Below are positions 1-5,390 of a stretch of DNA of 7,089 bases, one piece after another. The translations under genes and the position numbers were made by a program. The stretch's first letter is position 1; every line of letters starts with the position of its first letter. This DNA comes from Chitinophaga pinensis. Lineage in GTDB: Bacteria > Bacteroidota > Bacteroidia > SXHM01. Below the pieces are notes generated by a model. It saw only the letters and a list, made by a program, of their open reading frames with translations. It did no database searches and was not told the DNA's origin. The stretch covers positions 1-7,089 of the forward strand of contig CAMDBK010000161.1 of NCBI GenBank assembly GCA_945889235.1, written 5' to 3'.

Positions 1-158
1 TTTCCTTTTACCCATTTACAAGGTTGTAAATGCCATCAGGAATTTCCTTTTACTCATTTACAGGGCTGTAAGTGCCATCAGGAATTTCCTTTTACCCATT
101 TACAAGGTTGTAAATGCCATCAGGAATTTCCTTTTACTCATTTACAGGGTTGTAAATG
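1..158. repeat. 42-bp tandem repeat, 3.8 copies, continuing past the left edge
   Basis: Units lie at 1-42, 43-84, 85-126 and 127-158, the last cut short after 32 bases. Units 1 and 3 are identical. Unit 2 differs from them at four positions (12, 21, 24 and 30 of the unit), and unit 4 at positions 12 and 21 before it diverges. Units therefore alternate in an A-B-A-B' pattern, which suggests the array grew partly by duplication of an 84-bp pair. Each unit contains an inverted repeat, CATTTACA-N4-TGTAAATG, with one T-G wobble in unit 2. There are no unique spacers, so it is not a CRISPR array. The array stops 24 bases from the stop codon of the minus-strand lipoprotein gene. Confidence 0.97.
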
Positions 159-159
159 A
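1..159 (+). CDS. Possible 3' end of a gene for a 14-residue-repeat protein (partial)
   Basis: Read from base 1, the tandem repeat encodes FPFTHLQGCKCHQE three times, then FPFTHLQGCK and a TGA stop at 157-159, giving 52 residues with no start in view. All differences among units (ACC/ACT, CAA/CAG, GGT/GGC, AAA/AAG) are third-position and synonymous in this frame. In the other open plus frame the same changes alter amino acids, and all three minus frames are interrupted by stops in every full unit. Each peptide unit carries two Cys and two His (H5, C9, C11, H12), so metal binding is conceivable, but there is no CxxCH haem motif. I do not recognise a family. The alternative is a non-coding palindromic array that happens to be open. 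The 5' part lies outside the window, so a start, signal peptide or other domain cannot be judged. Confidence 0.4.
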   Translation, partial: FPFTHLQGCKCHQEFPFTHLQGCKCHQEFPFTHLQGCKCHQEFPFTHLQGCK

Positions 160-182
160 TATAAAAGAAGGGTATAAATGGT

Positions 183-827
183 TCATCTTATCAACTCCAG
201 CGAACCGGTAAGAATATTGTTCTCGGTGGTTAGGGTTGAATAATTAATATAGTAGAGGTAAAAGCCGGAGGGCATGTTTTGATTTTGATAGGTGCCATCC
301 CAACCTTGAATATTTGTATTACTATCTGTTGTTTCTTCATATAATACTATTCCATCTGCATCTCTTATTTGGAAATAAACAACCTTTACGCCATGATTCC
401 ACCAGTGATTAAAAACTGGTTTCCAGTAGTCATTGATAGCATCATCAAAAGGTGTAAAACTTGAAGGAATATAAACTGCCGGAATACAATTTGAAACTGT
501 AACGAAAATCTGTATATTCCCTAAAGTATTGGAAGAAATTTCAACATATAAATTATAACCATTTGTTTCTTCTGTTACTTCAATGCTTGGTGTTGTTTCT
601 CCTCCTGGATGCCATAAATAAGTTGCTGAATTGTCATTAACTGTTGCATCAATGATTAAACTTTTATAGGGATATAAACAAAAAATCTCATCATTAAATT
701 CTCCAGGTGTTCCAGTTATAGCATAGGTTGTATCTGTATAATTATAAAGTTGCTTTGGTTTTAATTCATCTTTTTTGCAAGAGGCAAAAAAAGAAATAAC
801 AATAGAGATGAAAATAATTTTTCTCAT
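183..827 (-). CDS. Predicted lipoprotein with PKD/Ig-like region and T9SS type B sorting domain
   Basis: This 214-residue protein is a probable substrate of the Bacteroidota type IX secretion system. Residues 1-16 form a hydrophobic signal ending in FFASC, so Cys17 is a likely lipidation site, followed by KKDE. Residues about 45-114 resemble the PKD/Ig-like folds common in these exported proteins (LIIDATV...ATYLWHPGGETTPSIEV...VTVSNC). Residues about 118-214 match the gliding-motility-associated C-terminal (CHU_C, type B) domain: VYIPSSFTPFDDAINDYW, then FQIRDADGIVLYEE, then GWDGTYQNQNMPSGFYLYY, and a terminal GSLELIR. The ATG overlaps the TGA of the upstream PorP/SprF-like gene (ATGA at 827-824), implying translational coupling and joint function. 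A lipobox together with a sorting domain, and the small size, are unusual for this cargo class. The family call is by motif recall, and the lipidation call is an inference. Confidence 0.82.
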   Translation of the reverse strand: MRKIIFISIVISFFASCKKDELKPKQLYNYTDTTYAITGTPGEFNDEIFCLYPYKSLIIDATVNDNSATYLWHPGGETTPSIEVTEETNGYNLYVEISSNTLGNIQIFVTVSNCIPAVYIPSSFTPFDDAINDYWKPVFNHWWNHGVKVVYFQIRDADGIVLYEETTDSNTNIQGWDGTYQNQNMPSGFYLYYINYSTLTTENNILTGSLELIR

Positions 828-1807
828 GGCTTTGTAATTTTCATTTGTTCCTCAGGTGTTGGGTCTTTCCGGAGCTTAAAACGATAGCGCAACATAATTT
901 CAAAACTTTGCCCGCTTTGTATAGCACGTAATTCTTTTGCCAAAGGAAAACCCCAGCCAAATGTCAATCGTAAATTTTCTTTTAGTTGTGCACCTGCATA
1001 AATCATCAAGGTATTTAAGTTGCGGTAATTGAGCATAAGTAAATATCTGTTTTTTAAAGCCACAGATAGCGAAGGTTGGAAGTAATAGATGTTTACTTTA
1101 TTCATCACAATTAATGAAGGTGTTATCACAATTTGTTTTGAAACAGGAATATGATAACCTGCATTATAATTTAATTGCATGGGCATCTTGCTCACACCAA
1201 AAAATCCTTCATCGGGTTGAGTAAGATGTTGAGCAGAAAAACCAAGAAACAAATGCTTGCGTGAATACCATAAACCACCAGAGAAATCAGGGAAACTTCT
1301 TGATGGTTTGCTCGGCCCTATTTCATTTGTATTCCAAATAAAACCTGAACGTGGGTCAATTTGGTCACCAAACGAAAGTTGTGACCAGTCAATTGCCTTG
1401 TAAATAAATCCTGCCGACAAACCAATTCTGAGTTGGTTTACTTTTCTGATGCGAATGGTTGCAGAATAGGAAAGAAGAATTTCTGTTCTTCTTTCAAAAG
1501 CATTTTGATTGTGGTTATAAATAATACCAATTGAGTTTGTTTTCCTTTTTCCAATTGCTACATCAAATGCAGCAAACCAGTTTTGTGGTGAGCCGTTTTT
1601 ATCATAACCCGGCAAACCTACCCACTTCATCCCATATCCACCCTGCACATTCATCAGCTCCTCATACCCCGTAAGCGCAGGGTTTTGCCAGAAATTAAAA
1701 AGTATGTTGTTTTCAATTCTTCCAGGAACATTAAAGCTGTTTCGTAGTTCCTGCGCCTCTGCAACAAATGAAAAAAGTAAAAAGAAAGCGAGGAAGATTT
1801 TTTTCAT
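824..1807 (-). CDS. PorP/SprF-family T9SS outer membrane protein
   Basis: The 327-residue product starts MKKIFLAFFLLFSFVAEAQ, a Sec signal peptide with probable cleavage after AEA. The family hallmarks are visible: the NPALTG motif near residue 44, a GYGMKWVGLPG stretch, repeated Gly/aromatic strand-like segments, SFPDFSGGLWY...LGFSAQHL in the middle, and beta-barrel-like strands to the end. PorP/SprF proteins sit in the outer membrane, and several are needed to secrete or anchor partner proteins with type B sorting domains; SprF with SprB is the studied case. The adjacent downstream gene encodes exactly such a partner, with a 4-base overlap. An in-frame ATG nine codons upstream (1834) was rejected because the internal Met begins a textbook signal peptide. 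No Shine-Dalgarno is seen, as is usual in this phylum. The length fits the family (about 300-340 residues). I give no gene symbol because paralogues are numerous. Confidence 0.87.
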   Translation of the reverse strand: MKKIFLAFFLLFSFVAEAQELRNSFNVPGRIENNILFNFWQNPALTGYEELMNVQGGYGMKWVGLPGYDKNGSPQNWFAAFDVAIGKRKTNSIGIIYNHNQNAFERRTEILLSYSATIRIRKVNQLRIGLSAGFIYKAIDWSQLSFGDQIDPRSGFIWNTNEIGPSKPSRSFPDFSGGLWYSRKHLFLGFSAQHLTQPDEGFFGVSKMPMQLNYNAGYHIPVSKQIVITPSLIVMNKVNIYYFQPSLSVALKNRYLLMLNYRNLNTLMIYAGAQLKENLRLTFGWGFPLAKELRAIQSGQSFEIMLRYRFKLRKDPTPEEQMKITKP

Positions 1808-1831
1808 AAAGATTTGCTGCAACGAAAATAA

Positions 1832-1839
1832 CAAAATTA
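1832..1839 (-). promoter_or_regulatory. Candidate Bacteroidota -7 element for the PorP/SprF gene
   Basis: On the minus strand this reads TAATTTTG, an exact match to the TAnnTTTG -7 consensus of Bacteroidota primary sigma-factor promoters, 24 bases before the chosen ATG. A second, weaker match, TATTTTCG, lies at 1823-1830. No TTG -33 box is found at the expected spacing; an 18-bp palindrome occupies that zone. The motif is short and AT-rich, so chance is a real alternative. Confidence 0.35.
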
Positions 1840-1857
1840 TCCCGATAGCTATCGGGA
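1840..1857. repeat. 18-bp perfect palindrome
   Basis: TCCCGATAGCTATCGGGA is its own reverse complement over all 18 bases. Similar GATAGCTATC-centred palindromes are, from memory, dispersed in Bacteroidota intergenic DNA. It lies between the diverging PorP/SprF and CvfB-like genes, right behind the candidate -7 element of the former, so it could be an operator-like site, a cruciform, or a dispersed repeat with no role in these genes. Confidence 0.85.
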
Positions 1858-1903
1858 CTGTCTTCTCTGTACCTTCTCCTTCTTCCTCTATGTAATAAAA
1901 AAA

Positions 1904-1933
1904 CTTCGCGCCCTTTGCGTCTTTGCGAGAAAG
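1904..1933. repeat. Dispersed-repeat-like sequence (CTTTGCGTCTTTGCGAG core)
   Basis: This 30-base stretch has the CCCTTTGCGTCTTTGCGAG pattern that I recall as a frequent interspersed intergenic sequence in Bacteroidota genomes. It is much richer in G and C than the adjoining poly-A and pyrimidine tracts. There is only one copy in this window, so its repeat status rests on recall. It sits 4 bases from a second such element. Confidence 0.5.
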
Positions 1934-1937
1934 AAAA

Positions 1938-1961
1938 CCCTTCGACTACGCTCAGGGTGAC
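1938..1961. repeat. Dispersed-repeat-like sequence (CCCTTCGACTACGCTCAGGG core)
   Basis: The 20-base core has CCCT/AGGG ends and an imperfect hairpin. It belongs to the widespread CCTTCGAC...GCTCAGG intergenic repeat type, whose spurious translations (TTLRVT on one strand, VTLSVVEG on the other) turn up in many bacterial annotations. A translation of this kind appears if the following gene is extended upstream, which argues against that extension. There is only one copy in this window. Confidence 0.6.
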
Positions 1962-2010
1962 AACCTGCTCCAAAAATAATGACTACCTTCCGCGTTCCAA
2001 AAAAATAAGT

Positions 2011-2661
2011 ATGACCACCAACCAACCCGAAACAGGCGATTTTCTTTACCTGAAAGTAATCAATGTAAATGCCGATGGAGCCCGCCTTGCTTTGAATGAT
2101 GACGGACTTGAAGTATATATTCCCCTTTACGAGCAGCGCGGAAAAATGGAAGAAGGCAACAGCTATGTAGTAGTGTTGCAGGACAAAACTGAAAAAGGCT
2201 TTACCGGCAGTGGAAAAACAGAAGACTTTCTTGACCGCGATGTAAGCGAGTTGCAACCCAATCAGGAAGTGGATTTATTAATAACACGCCACACGCAGAT
2301 AGGCATGAGTTGCATCATCAACAGTCGTTATGCCGGTCTGCTTTACAGCAACGAAGTGTTTACAGATGTGCATCCGGGCGACCGTGTAAAAGGCTACATT
2401 AAAAAAATAACAGAAGAAGGAAAAGTAGATGTAGCCCTGCAAAAACAAGGTGTTGCGGCCATTACAGACAACACGGTTGTAATACTTGATAAACTGAAAA
2501 AGAGCAAAGGCTTTCTTCCCCTCACTGATAAATCGCAGCCCGGTGAAATTTATGATGCGTTGGGCATCAGTAAAAAACTTTTCAAAAAAGCCATAGGCAC
2601 GCTTTACAAATTAAAGCTGGTGGAGTTGAAGGATGACGGGGTGCATTTGGTGAAGAAATAA
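2011..2661 (+). CDS. cvfB: CvfB-like S1 / winged-helix RNA-binding protein
   Basis: This 216-residue cytoplasmic protein resembles the CvfB/YitL family (COG2996), which combines S1-type OB folds with a C-terminal winged helix and binds RNA. Residues about 10-70 form a first S1-like region (FLYLKVINVNADGARLAL...GLEVYIPL). Residues about 84-145 form a clearer S1 domain (GMSCIINSRYAGLLYSNEVF...GDRVKGYIKKITEEGKVDVAL). Residues about 152-216 match the winged helix, with LGISKKLFKKAIGTLYK as the family hallmark. It is shorter than typical members (about 280 residues), so one N-terminal OB fold may be missing. An upstream in-frame ATG at 1915 was rejected because the 32 added codons run through dispersed-repeat DNA. 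A poor -7-like match, TACCTTCC, lies at 1984-1991. The role of CvfB in Staphylococcus virulence regulation should not be transferred here. Confidence 0.84.
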   Translation: MTTNQPETGDFLYLKVINVNADGARLALNDDGLEVYIPLYEQRGKMEEGNSYVVVLQDKTEKGFTGSGKTEDFLDRDVSELQPNQEVDLLITRHTQIGMSCIINSRYAGLLYSNEVFTDVHPGDRVKGYIKKITEEGKVDVALQKQGVAAITDNTVVILDKLKKSKGFLPLTDKSQPGEIYDALGISKKLFKKAIGTLYKLKLVELKDDGVHLVKK

Positions 2662-2665
2662 TTTT

Positions 2666-2755
2666 ATAGAAAATAGATGATAGCAAATAGAAAATAGAAA
2701 AATTGCAGATGCAAGACTATTTTCTGTTTCATATATTCTATTTGCTATTTTCTAT
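2666..2755. repeat. AT-rich nested inverted repeat, possible terminator
   Basis: ATAGAAAATAG at 2666-2676 is complementary to CTATTTTCTAT at 2745-2755. Inside it, AGAAAATAG (2689-2697) pairs with CTATTTTCT (2717-2725), and TTGC (2703-2706) with GCAA (2711-2714) at the tip. The right arm, CTATTTGCTATTTTCTAT, also matches left-arm sequence with a gap. The element starts 5 bases after the stop of the CvfB-like gene and is followed by a T-rich run (2757-2768), so it may end that transcript. The stems hold almost no G:C pairs, so terminator strength is doubtful. Confidence 0.7.
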
Positions 2756-2775
2756 GTTTTTACTTTTTATCTTCG
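2742..2775 (+). promoter_or_regulatory. Weak candidate promoter for the lipoprotein gene
   Basis: TATCTTCG at 2768-2775 differs by one base from the TAnnTTTG -7 consensus, and a TTG at 2742-2744 lies 23 bases upstream, at the long end of the accepted 17-23 spacing. It is 24 bases before the ATG at 2800. The TTG lies within the right arm of the inverted repeat, so chance matching is likely. Confidence 0.3.
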
Positions 2776-2799
2776 CCCGAAATTTAAAAAAATCAACAC

Positions 2800-3300
2800 A
2801 TGAACAAAAAACTTCTATCCCTTTCTGCTCTCGCGTTGCTTCTGTCATTCAGCGCTTGTAACAATGATGATGACAATAATAATAACAATCCCGATTTAAG
2901 TGGAGCGTTCCACACCGAAATTGATGCCTCTGCATGGCATGCCGATGCTGACAAGGTAATATTAGTGGTTGCCGATTACGGCAGCGGCCCCGATATTTAT
3001 ATTACAGCTACTAAAAGCGCAGACAGTGCGCATTTTTCTTTTTTGTTTCCTTATTTTAATGGTTCCGATACTGTTATTACTGAACCCAGTCCTGAAACTG
3101 ATTTGCGTTTTCAGAGCGCCAGCGTTGTAAATGGAGGCTTATGGCTCGAAGACAGTGGAACGCTTACTGTCAGCCGAACTATACAGGATGGAATAGAAAC
3201 CTACACCGGAACTTTCAGCGGAAGTTTTTCAGACCCGTTTAATTCATCAGATGTAAAAGTTATTACCGGAGGAACATTCACCGCAAAACGATTATTATAA
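2800..3300 (+). CDS. Small lipoprotein of unknown function
   Basis: The 166-residue product begins with a lipoprotein signal, MNKKLLSLSALALLLSFSAC, with Cys20 as the predicted lipidated residue. An Asn/Asp-rich linker follows (NNDDDNNNNNPD, residues 21-32), typical of exported Bacteroidota lipoproteins. The rest (about 35-166) looks like one compact beta-rich domain: FHTEIDASAWHADADKVILVV near its start, and a final stretch in which GTFSGSFSDP and GGTFTAKRLL repeat a G-x-F-x-x pattern. This layout resembles small DUF6252-type lipoproteins, but that assignment is only a suggestion. No enzyme motif is visible. The stop codon directly abuts the ATG of the dehydrogenase gene, so the two are probably co-transcribed, although no functional link is evident. 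Confidence 0.85.
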   Translation: MNKKLLSLSALALLLSFSACNNDDDNNNNNPDLSGAFHTEIDASAWHADADKVILVVADYGSGPDIYITATKSADSAHFSFLFPYFNGSDTVITEPSPETDLRFQSASVVNGGLWLEDSGTLTVSRTIQDGIETYTGTFSGSFSDPFNSSDVKVITGGTFTAKRLL

Positions 3301-4191
3301 ATGAACATCACCGTTATCGGCTCCGGCACAATGGGCAATGGCATTGCCCATGTATTTGCACAAACAGGTTTCTCAGTTTCGCTCGTTGATATTTCGCAAC
3401 CGGCTTTAGATAAGGCAATAACTACCATCGGCAAAAATCTTGACCGTATTGTAGCCAAGGGAAACCTTACCGAAGAAGGAAAACAAAAGACTTTAGCAAA
3501 CATAAAAACTTTTACTTCAGTGGAAGAAGGCGTGAAGAATGCTGATTTAGTGGTAGAAGCCGCCACCGAAAACTTAGAACTGAAGCTGAATATTTTTCGT
3601 GAGCTGGATAAATTCTGCAAAGCGGAAGCTATTCTTGCAAGTAATACATCTTCCATCTCCATCACTAAAATTGCATCTGTAACCAAACGCCCGCAACAGG
3701 TGATTGGTATGCACTTTATGAATCCAGTTCCTGTGATGAAACTGGTAGAAGTTATCCGTGGATATTCCACTACCGATGCAATAACCAAAACTGTTTTTGA
3801 CTTGTCAAAACAGTTGGGTAAAGTACCTGTTGAGGTAAATGATTATCCCGGTTTTGTGGCGAACAGAATATTGATGCCAATGATTAATGAAGCTATCATC
3901 ACGCTGCACGAAGGCGTTGCCGGTGTTGAAGAAATTGACACCGTAATGAAACTTGGTATGGCTCATCCAATGGGACCTTTGCAATTAGCTGACTTTATTG
4001 GTTTAGATGTTTGTCTTTCCATCATGCGCGTTTTGCACGATGGGCTGGGAAATCCTAAATATGCTCCTTGTCCTTTGTTGGTGAATATGGTTGTTTCCGG
4101 CAATCTTGGCGTAAAATCAGGTAATGGGTTTTATAAATACACAGCTGGTTCTAAGGATTTGGTTGTTGCTGATAATTTCAGGAAGGGATAG
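3301..4191 (+). CDS. hbd: 3-hydroxybutyryl-CoA (3-hydroxyacyl-CoA) dehydrogenase
   Basis: This 296-residue cytoplasmic enzyme interconverts (S)-3-hydroxyacyl-CoA and 3-ketoacyl-CoA with NAD(P), as in beta-oxidation, butanoate metabolism or phenylacetate degradation. The N-terminal Rossmann fold shows GSGTMGNG (residues 7-14), with Asp30 at the end of the second strand. Catalytic residues can be placed by spacing: Ser117 in SNTSS, His138 and Glu150 in GMHFMNPVPVMKLVEVI, and Asn188 in PGFVANR; the intervals of 21, 12 and 38 equal those of human HADH (Ser137, His158, Glu170, Asn208). The C-terminal dimerisation domain has HPMGPLQLADFIGLD and ends SGNGFYKY. Length is normal for a stand-alone enzyme without a fused hydratase. 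The ATG follows the lipoprotein TAA with no gap. The stop TAG overlaps the first bases of a palindromic element. The exact chain-length preference cannot be read from sequence. Confidence 0.95.
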   Translation: MNITVIGSGTMGNGIAHVFAQTGFSVSLVDISQPALDKAITTIGKNLDRIVAKGNLTEEGKQKTLANIKTFTSVEEGVKNADLVVEAATENLELKLNIFRELDKFCKAEAILASNTSSISITKIASVTKRPQQVIGMHFMNPVPVMKLVEVIRGYSTTDAITKTVFDLSKQLGKVPVEVNDYPGFVANRILMPMINEAIITLHEGVAGVEEIDTVMKLGMAHPMGPLQLADFIGLDVCLSIMRVLHDGLGNPKYAPCPLLVNMVVSGNLGVKSGNGFYKYTAGSKDLVVADNFRKG

Positions 4192-4312
4192 AACGCTGAT
4201 TATTAAGATCATTATGATTCTTTATGATTTAGTCACCCTTTATTAAGCATATCTTTGCACCACGCAATTAATCCGCGTCAATCATAAAAATCATAATAAT
4301 CTGCGTTCCATC
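4187..4312. repeat. Palindromic element, copy 1 (126 bp), between dehydrogenase and desaturase
   Basis: The left end GATAGAACGCTGATTATTA and the right end, read in reverse complement as GATGGAACGCAGATTATTA, form terminal inverted repeats. The arms continue further with TGATT/TTATGATT segments but carry about 10 extra bases on the left side. The right arm shares 24 identical bases (4280-4303) with copy 2 at 5449-5472. The element begins inside the last codons of the dehydrogenase gene and ends 2 bases before the desaturase ATG, so it fills the whole gap. Repeats built from AATCATAAAAATCATAATAAT and CTGCGTTC are, from memory, abundant in Bacteroidota intergenic regions. No transposase is encoded. 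Confidence 0.88.
4250..4257 (+). promoter_or_regulatory. Candidate -7 promoter element for the desaturase gene
   Basis: TATCTTTG followed by CAC exactly fits the Bacteroidota TAnnTTTG -7 element and is the best such match seen upstream of a plus-strand gene in this window. A clear TTG -33 box is missing; the nearest candidate is TTTA at 4228-4231, 18 bases upstream. It lies in the interior of palindromic copy 1 and implies a leader of roughly 50 bases that contains the element's whole right arm. Confidence 0.55.
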
Positions 4313-4314
4313 TA

Positions 4315-5388
4315 ATGCTCACAAAACCCAAATTCCCTTCCGTTCAATTTTCTTTTCAGTCAGAACTTAAAAAGCGTGTAAACGCCTACTTTGCCGAGCA
4401 GGCAAAGAAAAAAACAGGTAACTGGAAACTGTATTTAAAAACAGCTATTCTTGCTTTAAGTTTCATTGGCATTTATACTACACTGGTATTCTTCACACCC
4501 GGAATTTTTATTTCCATCGTGCTTGCAATTATGCTGGGAATAAATGTGGCGGCAATTGGTTTTAATGTAATGCACGATGGTTCGCACGGCAGTTATTCCA
4601 AACACAGTTTTGTAAACCAGCTTGCTGCTTCCAGTCTTGATTTTCTGGGTGCAAGTTCGTTCATGTGGAAAATAAAACACAACGTAATTCACCATACCTA
4701 CACCAACATTGAAGGCTTTGATGATGATATTGACATCAAGCCTTGGATGCGGATGACCTTAACGCAGAAGAAACATTTTCTCCACCGTTTCCAACATATT
4801 TATTTCATTCTGCTGTATGCGTTGCTATATATTTTCTGGGTTGGTTTTACTGATTTTAAAAAATACTTCAGCGGAAAAATAGCAGACATGCCCATACAGA
4901 AAATGAGTTGGAAAGATCATTCTGGTTTTTGGGCAAGCAAAGTTTCTTTCCTGTTTTTCTTTATCCTGCTTCCTGTTTACATGACAGGTGTTTTGCCTTA
5001 TCTGTTGGGCTTTTTCATCATGATGTTCTCAACCGGTATTTTTATCAGTATGGTGTTTCAGTTGGCACATACGGTTGAAGACCTGGAATTTCCTGAACCC
5101 AATATTGCTACTAATAACATGGAAGACGAGTGGGCTATTCATCAGGTGAAAACAACGGCCAACTTTGCAACAAAAAACAAAATACTCACCTGGCTTTTTG
5201 GCGGATTGAATTTTCAGATTGAGCATCACCTCTTTCCGAAAGTAAGTCACGTTCATTATCCGGAGTTGAGTAAAATTGTAAAGAAAACAGCCGCTGATTT
5301 CGGAATTACCTACAATGAATTTCCGCGCATGTATCAGGCTATTTGGGCGCACATCCTTTTGCTGAAGAGGGTAGGAGCGGCAGCATAA
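4315..5388 (+). CDS. Membrane fatty acid (acyl-CoA type) desaturase
   Basis: This 357-residue integral membrane di-iron enzyme introduces a double bond into an acyl chain using oxygen and external electrons. The three histidine boxes are intact: HDGSH at residues 87-91, HNVIHH at 122-127, and QIEHH at 301-305. The QxxHH third box is typical of the DesA/linoleoyl-CoA (front-end-like) group, COG3239. There is no fused cytochrome b5 domain (no HPGG motif), so a separate electron donor is needed. Hydrophobic segments lie at about 43-63, 65-85, 161-180, 209-230 and 231-252. A further His motif, AHTVE, is at 251-255. The ATG lies 2 bases beyond a palindromic element, and the stop is 2 bases before another. 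Regiospecificity cannot be read from the sequence. The start is favoured by the usual N-terminal pattern (FQSELKKRVNAYF) and by the promoter-like motif upstream. Confidence 0.92.
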   Translation: MLTKPKFPSVQFSFQSELKKRVNAYFAEQAKKKTGNWKLYLKTAILALSFIGIYTTLVFFTPGIFISIVLAIMLGINVAAIGFNVMHDGSHGSYSKHSFVNQLAASSLDFLGASSFMWKIKHNVIHHTYTNIEGFDDDIDIKPWMRMTLTQKKHFLHRFQHIYFILLYALLYIFWVGFTDFKKYFSGKIADMPIQKMSWKDHSGFWASKVSFLFFFILLPVYMTGVLPYLLGFFIMMFSTGIFISMVFQLAHTVEDLEFPEPNIATNNMEDEWAIHQVKTTANFATKNKILTWLFGGLNFQIEHHLFPKVSHVHYPELSKIVKKTAADFGITYNEFPRMYQAIWAHILLLKRVGAAA

Positions 5389-5390
5389 AG

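Noticed and set aside
1..158. CRISPR array
   Set aside because: The repeats are directly contiguous 42-bp units with no unique spacers, and no cas gene is in view.
1808..1834. Nine-codon N-terminal extension of the PorP/SprF-like protein
   Set aside because: The internal Met starts a canonical signal peptide (MKKIFLAFFLLFSF); the extension would bury it, and the candidate -7 element at 1832-1839 would overlap the extended start.
1915..2010. 32-codon N-terminal extension of the CvfB-like protein
   Set aside because: It translates dispersed-repeat DNA (giving STTLRVT), and homology-like sequence begins only after the Met at 2011.
1731..2256. Minus-strand open frames at 1731-1973 and 1888-2256
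   Set aside because: They run through the repeats (spurious VTLSVVEG and CHPERSRR peptides) and into the antisense of genes; no independent support.
3201..3788. Minus-strand open frame of 195 codons antisense to the dehydrogenase
   Set aside because: It is fully explained as an antisense shadow of a well-supported enzyme gene with intact catalytic residues; its translation is low-complexity and unlike any family.
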